From contig JAQBVJ010000007.1 in NCBI GenBank assembly GCA_027623235.1, positions 38,876 through 102,875 of the forward strand: a stretch of DNA of 64,000 nucleotides. The letters run 5' to 3'. Positions 8,570-16,703 of the stretch are shown in pieces. The stretch is from Planctomycetota bacterium. Its GTDB lineage: Bacteria > Planctomycetota > Planctomycetia > Planctomycetales > Planctomycetaceae. A program made the position numbers and the translations under genes. Each line of letters opens with the position of its first letter. Position 1 is the first letter of the stretch. Below the pieces are notes generated by a model. It saw only the letters and a program-made list of their open reading frames with translations, was not told the DNA's origin and made no database searches.

Positions 8570-8875
8570 GTGACAACATCTATTCTCGCATTTGGTTTTT
8601 CTCCGGGCCTTCCCGAGCTTGTGATCTTCGGCACGATTGCTCTGCTGCTGTTCGGCAAGCGATTGCCGGAAGTCGCGCGCAGCCTTGGCAAAGGCATCGT
8701 CGAGTTCAAGAAGGGTGTTCGTGGAATCGAGGACGAAGTCTCAACGTCGACCTACTCGAACCCGACACCATCCGCCCCGCGGCCGACCGCTTCGGAGGAG
8801 CCGGACACTTCGGAAGTCACCGCTCCAAAATTCGAACCGCCGAAGTTTGATCCCGACGAAGAAGATGTGACGTAA
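8570..8875 (+). CDS. tatA: Twin-arginine translocase subunit TatA/TatE (101 aa)
   Basis: GTG 8570 follows GAGAGG and starts a 101-residue TatA-type protein. The N-terminal helix (LPELVIFGTIALLLFGKRLP) ends in the same FGKRLP hinge as the upstream paralogue, followed by the amphipathic stretch EVARSLGKGIVEFKKGVRGI. The C-terminal 45 residues are rich in Pro, Thr and acidic residues and look disordered. It probably works with or instead of the 57-residue copy, and the two may have split TatA and TatB-like roles. The frame starting at ATG 8563 is a different, unrelated reading frame. Confidence 0.9.
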   Translation: MTTSILAFGFSPGLPELVIFGTIALLLFGKRLPEVARSLGKGIVEFKKGVRGIEDEVSTSTYSNPTPSAPRPTASEEPDTSEVTAPKFEPPKFDPDEEDVT

Positions 8876-8919
8876 CGATGCATTGATCAGCCGGCTTTCC
8901 TTTCTCTGGAGGACGAAGT

Positions 8920-9165
8920 ATGAGCGTCAGCATTCAGGAAATCGGAATTGTTTTGTTTGCGTGTGCTCTGGTGACCATGTTCGCCGGACGCCGAGTCTGG
9001 CTATGGGGCATCCCGGCACAACTCGCCATCATCGCGAGTTTCACTCCTGCTGACCCCGTCTCGACACTGGCGATCGGCGTCCCGTGTTCGGCCATCTACG
9101 CGTTCGCTCTGCTTAAGACAGAACGGAAGACGGCGGCGCCAGTGGCGGTCACGACGAAGGAGTAG
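8920..9165 (+). CDS. Small membrane protein of unknown function
   Basis: This 81-residue protein starts at ATG 8920 after a clear GGAGG. It has two or three hydrophobic segments (IGIVLFACALVTMFAG, GIPAQLAIIASF and VSTLAIGVPCSAIYAFALL) and a short C-terminal tail with two lysines and a glutamate. No known family was recognised. It follows tatA by 44 bp on the same strand and may be co-transcribed. A large repeat begins two bases after its stop codon, so the 3' end of the transcript probably lies in the repeat. Confidence 0.6.
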   Translation: MSVSIQEIGIVLFACALVTMFAGRRVWLWGIPAQLAIIASFTPADPVSTLAIGVPCSAIYAFALLKTERKTAAPVAVTTKE

Positions 9166-9166
9166 C

Positions 9167-9420
9167 GGCCTGTTGAAAAAATGGCACGGGCATTTTGCCA
9201 ATACTGTTCGGCACGGCCTCTGCGTCGGTCGTTTAACGTTGAGCCGCAGGCGAGAACTTCGGTGGCGGAGCTCGCGATTAACCGCCGCGACGACCCAATT
9301 TTCGCCGGCGGCTCAACGTTAAACGACTCAGTGTCATAAAAACTCAGTGTCATAAAAACTGCGTATCGCATTGTCAGGCAGGAGCATTGTCAGGCAGGAA
9401 CATTGTCAGGCAGGAGCCTT
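9167..9420. repeat. Fold-back repeat element, copy A (shortened, with tandem repeats)
   Basis: This copy starts GGCCTGTTGAAAAA and contains GTCGTTTAACGTTGAGCCG facing its complement CGGCTCAACGTTAAACGAC, so the core is an inverted repeat. It matches the element at 14224-14506 in the opposite orientation but lacks about 48 bp of its centre. It also carries two tandem arrays: CTCAGTGTCATAAAAA twice (9327-9358) and ATTGTCAGGCAGGAGC three times (9370-9417). It resembles a MITE-like or REP-like non-coding element. Confidence 0.8.
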
Positions 9421-9700
9421 GCCGAACACGATTGGCATCCTGCCAATGGTGTTCGGCACCGGAATTTGACCAGCCCCGAAAGGGGCACCACAAGCCAGCC
9501 TGGCGCGGCGTGCAGCGGAGCCCCAGGGAAAGTGTGGCGACAGCTCCAGCCCTGAAAGGGGTTCCACAAGACGATCGCCGGTTTGTGCAATCCCTTCGGG
9601 GTCGTTGTTGTCCCGCATTCCAACCTGGCGTGGCGCGGCTGACTCCAGGCTGTTGGTTGCAACGCCTTCGGCGTAAAAAACGCAACTTCAAAACTCGCGC
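9421..9700. repeat. Hairpin-rich intergenic block upstream of nadE
   Basis: The block starts with a 17-bp stem (9421-9437 with 9441-9457, one mismatch, three-base loop). Short hairpins follow: GCCCC-GAAA-GGGGC (9473-9486), CCCT-GAA-AGGG (9550-9560), CCC-TTCG-GGG (9592-9601) and CGCC-TTC-GGCG (9663-9673). No open frame in it looks like a gene. It could be a compound repeat or a structured RNA. Confidence 0.55.
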
Positions 9701-9765
9701 TTCGGGTGACCCTGGAAGTTCGTTGCCGGCCGCAATCCATCCGGGTGGCCCTGGAGAATCTCACG

Positions 9766-11424
9766 TTGAAGCTCGCTCTCGCTCAGCTGAATCCGACGAT
9801 TGGCGATCTCGCTGGCAACGCGAGGCTCGTGGCCGATGCGGCGCGCGACGCGAAAACACAGTCGGCCGATCTGCTGGTCGCTTCAGAGCTCATCATCAGT
9901 GGTTACCCGCCGAAGGATCTTCTGCTTCGAGAGGGTTTCGCCCGAGCGTGTGACCGGACGGTGCGTGAACTGGCGGCCGAGTTGAAAGACGGCCCCGCGG
10001 TCCTCATCGGTCACCCGACGGCCGAAGGATTGCCGGCCGGTCGCGTGGCCAATGCGGCGAGCCTGCTTGTCGGCGGACAAGTCGCGGCGACGATCCACAA
10101 GACGCTGCTGCCGAACTACGACGTCTTCGACGAGCGACGGTATTTCCGGCCGGCTGCATCGGTCGCGCCGATCGAGTTTCGAGGCACGCAACTCGGCGTT
10201 CACATCTGCGAGGATGCCTGGTGGGGCGAGCCGGCGACACCTCATCACAGCGAGCCGTCCGGCCTGGCCGATCCGGTCGCGAGGCTTGTCGACGCGGGAG
10301 CCGACATTCTGATCAACCTCTCGGCAAGTCCGTTCGAGCGGCACAAACACGGGCGACGGCAGGGCATCATCCGTCGCCATTCACAGCGGTTCGAGATGCC
10401 GTTTGTGTTCGTCAATCAGGTCGGCGGGAATGACGACCTCGTGTTTGACGGTAGCAGCTTTGTTCTCGACGCGCGAGGCAGGCTGGCGGCCCGGTTGCCG
10501 GCTTTCGAATCGAGCCTCGGGTTTCTCGATCTGGCCGCGCTGCCGGTGCTCGATGAGTTGCCCGCGACGAATGCTCACGGCGAAATGCTCGACGCACTGA
10601 TCCTCGGGCTGCGCGACTACGTGTGGAAATGCGGCTTCACCGACTGCGTGCTCGGCCTGTCCGGCGGCATCGACAGCACGCTGGCCTGCTACATCGCGGC
10701 GAAGGCGGTCGGTCCGGACCACGTTCACGGGATCGCCATGCCCAGCCGGCACAGCAGTCAACACAGCGTCGACGATGCGCGGGCTCTCGCCGAGAATCTC
10801 GGCGTCCACTTCGACGTCATCCCGATCGACGAAGTGCACCGCTCGTTCGAGGCCACAACGGTCGTGGGCGAGGACCTCACCAGTCAGCCAGGCGGACTGG
10901 CTGACCAGAATCTGCAGGCCAGAATTCGCGGCAACATCGTCATGACGCGGAGCAATCGTCGCGGCTGGATGGCTCTCGCGACGGGCAACAAAAGCGAGCT
11001 CGCTGTCGGCTACTGCACTCTTTACGGAGACATGTGCGGCGGCTTTGCGGTCCTGGCGGACATCTTCAAACGGGACGTCTACGGCATCTCACGCTACATC
11101 AACGAGGTCCGCGAGCAGCGCGAAGTCCTGCCGGCCGGAACGATCACAAAGCCACCCAGCGCGGAACTCGCGCCGGATCAGCTCGATCAGGACACACTGC
11201 CGGAGTACCCCGTGCTGGACGGAATTCTGGAGGGGCTGATCGAGCGCGATGAGTCGGTCGCGACCGTCGCGCAGAAGTTCCCGCGTGAGACCGTCGAGTG
11301 GGTCGCGACGCGGCTGAACCGGAACGAATTCAAACGACGTCAGATGCCGCCGGGAATCAAGCTCTCCGCACGAGCCTTCGGAAGCGGACGCCGCATGCCG
11401 ATGGCCGCGCGGTTTGACCAGTGA
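9766..11424 (+). CDS. nadE: Glutamine-dependent NAD(+) synthetase
   Basis: The protein converts deamido-NAD to NAD using glutamine as nitrogen source, the last step of NAD synthesis. The N-terminal nitrilase-type glutaminase domain (about residues 1-260) has the catalytic triad in [14 protein letters not shown] (Glu), [17 protein letters not shown] (Lys) and [10 protein letters not shown] (Cys). The C-terminal synthetase domain has the PP-loop [11 protein letters not shown] and later [22 protein letters not shown] at 9766 was chosen because GGAG (9753-9756) lies nine bases upstream and the protein then starts [14 protein letters not shown], as in the family. The frame is open to a GTG at 9706 inside repeat DNA. 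The length (about 552 residues) is normal for the bacterial glutamine-dependent form. Confidence 0.95.
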   Translation: MKLALAQLNPTIGDLAGNARLVADAARDAKTQSADLLVASELIISGYPPKDLLLREGFARACDRTVRELAAELKDGPAVLIGHPTAEGLPAGRVANAASLLVGGQVAATIHKTLLPNYDVFDERRYFRPAASVAPIEFRGTQLGVHICEDAWWGEPATPHHSEPSGLADPVARLVDAGADILINLSASPFERHKHGRRQGIIRRHSQRFEMPFVFVNQVGGNDDLVFDGSSFVLDARGRLAARLPAFESSLGFLDLAALPVLDELPATNAHGEMLDALILGLRDYVWKCGFTDCVLGLSGGIDSTLACYIAAKAVGPDHVHGIAMPSRHSSQHSVDDARALAENLGVHFDVIPIDEVHRSFEATTVVGEDLTSQPGGLADQNLQARIRGNIVMTRSNRRGWMALATGNKSELAVGYCTLYGDMCGGFAVLADIFKRDVYGISRYINEVREQREVLPAGTITKPPSAELAPDQLDQDTLPEYPVLDGILEGLIERDESVATVAQKFPRETVEWVATRLNRNEFKRRQMPPGIKLSARAFGSGRRMPMAARFDQ

Positions 11425-11500
11425 CCGGACCACGCAGGCCGGACCGAGGAGCGATGCGACGACGTTGCGACACTGGATGCTACCAGTGGGTTTCGCTGAT

Positions 11501-11533
11501 GCCGGAGCGGCGCTCCGCTTGATTCGGCCTACT
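11501..11533. repeat. Short intergenic repeat at a gene end
   Basis: The block GCCGGAGCGGCGCTCCGCTT followed by CGGCCTACTTT closely matches 48076-48110, where it also lies just past a gene. It contains a small palindrome (GGAGCGGCGCTCC). The stop codon of the minus-strand gene ending at 11529 lies inside it. Confidence 0.6.
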
Positions 11534-11903
11534 TTGTGAGATCCGTGCCTTCGGCAAGAAGCACTTCCAGATCTCTCACGCAGAGGTTCAGCGATCGCGC
11601 GGCCATCACCCAGTTGGTGTGAATTGAGACCTGCGCGGCGTCCCGCTCGAATTCCTCGGCGGCCTTTTTCAGCTTGCCGATTTTTTTGCGGAGCATGTGC
11701 AGATACGCGGATGGATCGTCGACCCGCGTTTCCAGAGCTCGTGTCGTGTCGAAGACGCCTCGCACACAGCCCATCAGGCCAAGCAGTTCCGGGTAGTCTT
11801 CGGTTTCCTCGCTGTGCTTGACGAAAGTCCGGACCATCCAGGCGTGAGTCATCACTTCGTCGCACCGGTTGACAATGTCCTGCAGAGTTCGCATTTCGGT
11901 CAT
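11529..11903 (-). CDS. Conserved hypothetical protein, helical, downstream of apt
   Basis: This 124-residue protein has no signal peptide or membrane segment and a helix-forming composition, with a Lys/Glu-rich stretch (RKKIGKLKKAAEEFERDA) in the middle. No known domain was recognised. It starts at ATG 11903 with GAGGACC upstream and lies 15 bp after the stop of apt, so the two are almost certainly co-transcribed. The TAG stop lies inside a short intergenic repeat. It could have a regulatory or binding role linked to nucleotide salvage, but nothing in the sequence shows that. Confidence 0.6.
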   Translation of the reverse strand: MTEMRTLQDIVNRCDEVMTHAWMVRTFVKHSEETEDYPELLGLMGCVRGVFDTTRALETRVDDPSAYLHMLRKKIGKLKKAAEEFERDAAQVSIHTNWVMAARSLNLCVRDLEVLLAEGTDLTK

Positions 11904-11918
11904 GTCGAGGTCCTCGGA

Positions 11919-12440
11919 CTATTCGCCGTCGTACTGGATGAGGCTGAAGCTGTCCGCGTTGAGCCGATCGCGACCGTTGAGAAACGTCAGCTCGATGACG
12001 AACGCACAGCCGACAACATCAGCTCCGCCTTTCCGGGCGAGCTTGACGCAGGCGTCCATGGTGCCGCCGGTCGCCAGGAGGTCGTCGACGAGGAGAACCC
12101 GGTCGCCTTCTTTGACCGCGTCGGTGTGGATCTCGAGCGTGTCGGTTCCGTATTCCAGGTCGTACTCAAGAGCCTGTGTCTGAAACGGCAGCTTGCCGGG
12201 TTTGCGGACGGGAACGAACGCAGCTCCCAGTTCCAGGGCGAGCGGTGCGGCAAAGATGAAGCCGCGTGCCTCGGCGGCCAGAATCGACGTGATGCCCGCG
12301 TCGCGGTACTTCTCAGCGAACCGGCGAATGACTTCGCCAAACACTTTCGGGTTGGACAGCATGGGCGTGATATCGCGAAACATGATGCCCGGTTTCGGGA
12401 AGTCAGGAATGTCGCGGATGAATTCTCTCAGGTCGATCAT
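11919..12440 (-). CDS. apt: Adenine phosphoribosyltransferase
   Basis: This 173-residue cytoplasmic enzyme converts adenine and PRPP to AMP in purine salvage. The N-terminus [19 protein letters not shown] is typical of Apt, FRDITPML follows, and the PRPP-binding loop reads [14 protein letters not shown]. The ATG at 12440 was chosen because it gives the family length and start, although the open frame extends to 12641. It is followed after 15 bp by a small conserved gene on the same strand. Confidence 0.95.
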   Translation of the reverse strand: MIDLREFIRDIPDFPKPGIMFRDITPMLSNPKVFGEVIRRFAEKYRDAGITSILAAEARGFIFAAPLALELGAAFVPVRKPGKLPFQTQALEYDLEYGTDTLEIHTDAVKEGDRVLLVDDLLATGGTMDACVKLARKGGADVVGCAFVIELTFLNGRDRLNADSFSLIQYDGE

Positions 12441-12665
12441 GAGGTCTGACTGTCGGTGAGCGGGAGGGATGCCGGGTCGTGTTTCGTCAGTCGATGCCGA
12501 AGAGAGGCTCAACACGGACGGGCTGACCTGCATTATCCTGGCAACCGCCGACGCTGAACTCAAACTGGCGGCACGGTCGCGGCTGGCGACGGGCGGTGTC
12601 ACAATGGCTGAAGAAATGGACGTTTTGAGGCGAAACGGCAACGGAACTTTTTCGGAGTGTTCTTA

Positions 12666-13358
12666 ATGAATGTCAGATTGCTCGCCGCGTTGCTGACGAT
12701 TCTTGCTGCGTCCTCGTGCTTCGCCGCGGACGAGCCGGTTCCGGAACGACCTCTGCAGGTCGGCGTGCTTTTGTTTGAGGGCGTCGAGCTGCTCGACTTC
12801 GCCGGGCCGGCCGAGGTCTTCATCGTCGCCGGGCATGGCGACTGGTTCGAGGTTCACACAATCGCCGCGTCGAAGAAACCACTGAAGACAATGGGCGGCA
12901 TTACGGTCACGCCGTCCCACTCGTACGAGGATGCGCCGAAGATTGACATTGTCGTGATTCCCGGCGGCGCAATGAGCAACGTTGGCCGAGACGGCGTCGA
13001 CTGGATTCGTCGATCGGCAACGGACGCGAAGATCACCATGTCGGTCTGCATGGGAGCTTTTCTTCTTGCCCAGGCGGGTCTGCTGGACGGCATTGAGGCG
13101 ACGACTCATCACTGGGGAATCAGCTCACTGCGCCGCCAGACGCCGAAGTGCAAAGTCGTCGAAGGAAAACGGTTCGTCGATTCGGGAAAGATCATCACGA
13201 CGGCCGGCGTGACCGCGGGAATCGACGGAGCTCTGCACGTCGTGAAGCGGTTGCGTGGTGAAGAGGGAGCAAAGTGGACGGCCGAAGAATGGATGGAGTA
13301 CCGCGTTTCGAAGTCGGTTGGCAAGGGCGAGGCTGCGACGACGGAGGAGGCGAAGTAG
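12666..13358 (+). CDS. Exported DJ-1/PfpI family protein
   Basis: The 230-residue protein has a cleavable signal peptide (LLAALLTILAASSCFAADEP), so it acts outside the cytoplasmic membrane, which is unusual for a family that is mostly cytoplasmic. The remainder is a GATase1-like DJ-1/PfpI fold: the start QVGVLLFEGVELLDFAGPAE matches AraC-linked members, and the nucleophile elbow VCMGAFLLAQAGLLDG holds the conserved Cys. The acidic residue expected beside the active site is probably the Glu of GPAEVF. ATG 12666 with GGAG (12654-12657) eight bases upstream was preferred to GTG 12657. The substrate is unknown. Proposed functions for relatives include amidase, glyoxalase and chaperone. Confidence 0.85.
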   Translation: MNVRLLAALLTILAASSCFAADEPVPERPLQVGVLLFEGVELLDFAGPAEVFIVAGHGDWFEVHTIAASKKPLKTMGGITVTPSHSYEDAPKIDIVVIPGGAMSNVGRDGVDWIRRSATDAKITMSVCMGAFLLAQAGLLDGIEATTHHWGISSLRRQTPKCKVVEGKRFVDSGKIITTAGVTAGIDGALHVVKRLRGEEGAKWTAEEWMEYRVSKSVGKGEAATTEEAK

Positions 13359-13553
13359 CTTCGGGAGGGCGTTGGCAACTCGCTCACCGGATGATTTGTC
13401 AGTAGTTATTTTTCAATAGTCATTTGTAATTGTTATGCCGGCAGGGCTCGAAGAAGTACTTCGAGAGTCACACCAGATCAAAAAATGACTAATGACAATT
13501 CCGACTCAAGAAATGACAACGTGAAAGTGAACTTACCAACCAGGAGAAGCATC

Positions 13554-14111
13554 ATGGTGGAACTCGTTGATCTCTGGCTGCCGATTCTTCTTTCGTCGGT
13601 CGCAATCTTTATCGTCAGCTCAATGTGCTGGACGATGCTGCCTCATCACCGGCCGGACCTTCAGAAGCTCGACAAAGAAGATGAGGTCATCGAATTTGTC
13701 AGAGGACTCGGCGTCGCGGACGGCAACTACACGTTTCCGTACTGTGGCAACCCCGAGGACTTTAAGAACAGTGACCTCAAGAAGAAGTGGGAAGATGGGC
13801 CGCGCGGTTTGCTTTGTACTTTTCCGCTCGCCAGCATGGGCGGCAACATGGCGAAGACGTTTGTCGTGTGGCTGCTGAGCGTTTTCAGCATTGCTTACCT
13901 GGCGACGATGGGGATCACCGATCAGGCGGCCCCGCTGCTCGTCTTTCGATTTTTCGCGACAGCTTCTCTGCTGACGTATTTCGTCGCGGTCGTTCCCGGT
14001 TCGATCTGGTATCACAGCCGGATCAAAGGGCACCTCATCGATGCGATCGCCTATGCTCTGATTGTGGGAGCGATCTTCGCCTGGCGATGGCCCTACGCGG
14101 AAGCGGTCTGA
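13554..14111 (+). CDS. Integral membrane protein of unknown function
   Basis: The 185-residue protein has four likely membrane helices: near the N-terminus (LPILLSSVAIFIVSSMCW), two in the middle (VVWLLSVFSIAYLATMG and LLVFRFFATASLLTYFVAVV) and one near the C-terminus (AIAYALIVGAIFAWRWPYA). A soluble loop of about 70 residues lies between the first two. ATG 13554 with AGGAG at 13542-13546 was chosen over the upstream start at 13485, which would add a polar 23-residue tail. No family was recognised with certainty, though similar four-helix proteins are common in planctomycetes. A large repeat separates it from the next gene. Confidence 0.65.
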   Translation: MVELVDLWLPILLSSVAIFIVSSMCWTMLPHHRPDLQKLDKEDEVIEFVRGLGVADGNYTFPYCGNPEDFKNSDLKKKWEDGPRGLLCTFPLASMGGNMAKTFVVWLLSVFSIAYLATMGITDQAAPLLVFRFFATASLLTYFVAVVPGSIWYHSRIKGHLIDAIAYALIVGAIFAWRWPYAEAV

Positions 14112-14597
14112 TTGCGGGACGAGTGGCATTTCGGTCTACGGCGGAAAGCGGTTGAACGTAACGCCGATGCGTTCTCGACTGGAGGTTGCATTGGCGTCGC
14201 CAAGCCGCGATTTTCCCCGCTGGCAGCCTGTTGAAAAAGCGGCATGGGCATCCTGCCAATCGTGTTGGGCACGGTTCCTGCCTGACGATGCGATACGCCG
14301 TTTTTATGACACAGAGTCGTTTAACGTTGAGCCGCAGGCGAGAATTGGAGCATCGCGGCGCTGTGGAAACAAATCCGAGGGTGCGGCGAAGTCGCGGTGG
14401 TTCATCGCGAGCTCCGCCACCGAAGTTCTCGCCTGCGGCTCAACGTTAAACGACCGACGCAGAGGCCGTGCCGAACAGTATTGGCAAAATGCCCATGCGA
14501 AATTCTGAATGAAGCACGGCCTGGAAGGTTGTGCCACTTCCGTTTTTCAACGGACAGCTAACCCCGAATATCGAAAAGTCAACCTCAGGAGACGCTC
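14112..14597. repeat. Fold-back repeat element, copy B (14224-14506), in a 486-bp gene-free gap
   Basis: The element begins CAGCCTGTTGAAAAAG and has long imperfect inverted arms: GCATGGGCATCCTGCCAAT at 14242-14260 faces ATTGGCAAAATGCCCATGC at 14480-14498, and GTCGTTTAACGTTGAGCCG faces its exact complement. Its reverse complement matches copy A at 9167-9420, with an extra central part of about 48 bp. No transposase is encoded. The rest of the gap shows nothing else. Confidence 0.8.
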
Positions 14598-16091
14598 ATG
14601 CGGCCTGCCATTTTTGTTGCGATCGCTGTTGGACTTTCGAGTTCGTTTGTCTTCGGGCAGGCAGCGAAGGATCCAGCTCCGCCGAAGGTCAACACACTGG
14701 CTGAGATGGCGGCGCCGGACGCGAAGGAGCATCCTCAGGTCACCTTCTTTGCCGCGCCGAAACCACTGCCGAAAGGGGCCGTCACTCACGAGTGGACGTG
14801 GTTCATGGGACCGACTCACGACAGCCACTCGACCGAAACGAAGCTGCTGAAGAAATTTCCGAAAGGCGGTCCGAAGAAGGTCTGGGAACTGAGCCGCGGC
14901 AACGGTTACTCATCGCCGTCGATTCGGGGCGAGTACCTCGTTTACCCGCACCGGCTTCGCAACGAGGTCGTGATTGAGTGCCTCCATCCGCAGACCGGCA
15001 AGCTGTACTGGCAGTTCAAATACTCGACGGACTATTCGGACCGGCTGGGTTACAGCAACGGCCCGCGGGCCAGCCCGGTCATCGATGGCGACCGGGTTTA
15101 CACGCTGGGCGCGAAGGGCGAACTACACTGCCTGGAACTGACCACCGGCCGCGTCATCTGGGAGCGGAACGTCAACAAAGAATTCGGCGTGAGGCAGGAC
15201 TTCTTCGGGACGGTCGCCTCGCCGCTGCTTCACGGACAGAACCTGATCATCAACCTCGGTGCGGTCGGCGGACCGAACGTCATCGCAATTAACAAGATCG
15301 ATGGGAAGCTCGTGTGGGCATCTGGTAAACGCTGGGGGCCGAGCTACGCCTCGCCAGTGCCGGCTGTCGTACACGGCAAAGAACGAGTCTTCATCTTCGC
15401 CGGTGGGGAGAGCGATCCGCCGACCGGCGGGCTGATCAGCCTCGACCCGAAAAACGGGAAGATCGATTTCGAGTTTCCCTGGCGAAGTAAGAAGTACGAA
15501 TCCGTTAATGCGTCCTGCCCGACGGTCATCGGGAACAGTGTTTTCATTTCGGCGACGTACAAGACGGGCAGCGCTCTGCTGAATCTCAAGCCGGACTTCA
15601 CGTTCGAGACCGCCTGGACGATGGTCGACCGCGAGCACAACACGGACGAAGATCAGCTCGGCCTTCACTGGAACACGCCGATTTACAAAGACGGATACCT
15701 CTACGCGTTCGACGGGCGAAATGAGCCGGACGCGTCGATTGTCTGCGTCGATGCGAAGGCCGGTAAGGTTGTCTGGCGGGAGACTCCCGAATGGGAAGAG
15801 GAGATCGCCTTCAACGGGGAGACGCAGAAGATCACAGTCAGCACGCTGAGAGGCAGTCTGCTCGCCGTCGACGGGAATTACCTGGCGATCTGCGAGCTCG
15901 GGCATCTGTTATGGCTCGACCTGACTCCGAAGGGCTACAAAGAAATTGATCGAACCTGGCTGTTCGGCTCGCGGGAAACGTGGGCTCCGCCGGTCCTCAG
16001 CCAGGGTCTCCTTTATGTCACACAGAACACGCGGGACATCCTGACGGGCGCCGGCCCGCGCCTGATCTGCTACGACCTGCGGGGCGAGTAA
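14598..16091 (+). CDS. Exported PQQ-like beta-propeller repeat protein
   Basis: The 497-residue protein has a signal peptide (IFVAIAVGLSSSFVFGQ) and then a PQQ-type propeller: repeated blades such as GKLYWQFKYST, GELHCLELTTGRVIWERN, DGKLVWASGKRWG and AKAGKVVWRE carry the A-x-D-x-x-T-G-K-x-x-W signature. In bacteria such proteins are either non-enzymatic scaffolds or quinoprotein relatives; the cofactor-binding residues of true dehydrogenases are not evident here. AGGAG at 14587-14591 precedes the ATG. It is followed after 21 bp by a small exported protein, then by the zinc-ribbon/DUF1559 protein, so the three probably form one operon. Confidence 0.85.
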   Translation: MRPAIFVAIAVGLSSSFVFGQAAKDPAPPKVNTLAEMAAPDAKEHPQVTFFAAPKPLPKGAVTHEWTWFMGPTHDSHSTETKLLKKFPKGGPKKVWELSRGNGYSSPSIRGEYLVYPHRLRNEVVIECLHPQTGKLYWQFKYSTDYSDRLGYSNGPRASPVIDGDRVYTLGAKGELHCLELTTGRVIWERNVNKEFGVRQDFFGTVASPLLHGQNLIINLGAVGGPNVIAINKIDGKLVWASGKRWGPSYASPVPAVVHGKERVFIFAGGESDPPTGGLISLDPKNGKIDFEFPWRSKKYESVNASCPTVIGNSVFISATYKTGSALLNLKPDFTFETAWTMVDREHNTDEDQLGLHWNTPIYKDGYLYAFDGRNEPDASIVCVDAKAGKVVWRETPEWEEEIAFNGETQKITVSTLRGSLLAVDGNYLAICELGHLLWLDLTPKGYKEIDRTWLFGSRETWAPPVLSQGLLYVTQNTRDILTGAGPRLICYDLRGE

Positions 16092-16112
16092 CCGCATCGC
16101 TGGAGAATCAAG

Positions 16113-16703
16113 ATGCAAAAGCGAATCGCACTTGCTGTGGCAACGCTGGTTCTGGCTGTCGGCCAGGCCGGGTTCGCCGCCGACAAATTCGCAACCGACA
16201 AATTCCCCGCCGAGCTGCCTCCGACGGTCGGGCTTGCCACATTCGAAGACGGGACGCTGATCCTGGTGGAACGGCAGCGACGCTATGTCGAGGAAGAATA
16301 CACGGCGAAAATTCCGATCATTCAGATCGTCGACGGGTGGGCGGTCACGACGTTTCGCTCAGAAACGCGGACACGACGGCTCCCCGTCAACGAGATGTTC
16401 TGCAGGAAGCTGAAGCCGGAGTCATTTTTTCTGTTCGATCTTGCCGGGCAGAAAATTTCCGAGTCAGACTTTGGCGTTCTTCTGAAAACAGCGCGAACCG
16501 TTCTGGTCTCGGCGGACGGCTTGCCCGTCGCGCCGTTCTACCGTTCGATTTACAAGTCGGATGTCCTGGTCGTCATCACGAAGCGGTTGAGGCCAGACCG
16601 GGCATCGGAGCCCGGCGAGATTTACCCTGCACCAAGTCCGTTTCGAGTTCCGGTCAGGCCGGCAGAATTCAAAGCCGCTCCACCACTTCCCGAGAGCCGA
16701 TGA
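16113..16703 (+). CDS. Exported protein of unknown function
   Basis: The 196-residue protein has a signal peptide (MQKRIALAVATLVLAVGQAG, cleaved after AGFAA) and a short direct repeat just after it (DKFATDKFPAE). The mature part looks like one small mixed alpha/beta domain with a Pro-rich C-terminus. No known family was recognised. It lies 21 bp after the PQQ-propeller gene, with GGAGAATCAAG before the ATG, and its stop overlaps the next start by ATGA, so it belongs to the same operon. Confidence 0.65.
   Translation: MQKRIALAVATLVLAVGQAGFAADKFATDKFPAELPPTVGLATFEDGTLILVERQRRYVEEEYTAKIPIIQIVDGWAVTTFRSETRTRRLPVNEMFCRKLKPESFFLFDLAGQKISESDFGVLLKTARTVLVSADGLPVAPFYRSIYKSDVLVVITKRLRPDRASEPGEIYPAPSPFRVPVRPAEFKAAPPLPESR

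Noticed and set aside
9181..9200. TGGCACGGGCATTTTGC resembling a sigma-54 promoter.
   Set aside because: The spacing between the GG and GC elements is two bases too long, and the sequence is part of the fold-back repeat; the other copy differs at these bases.
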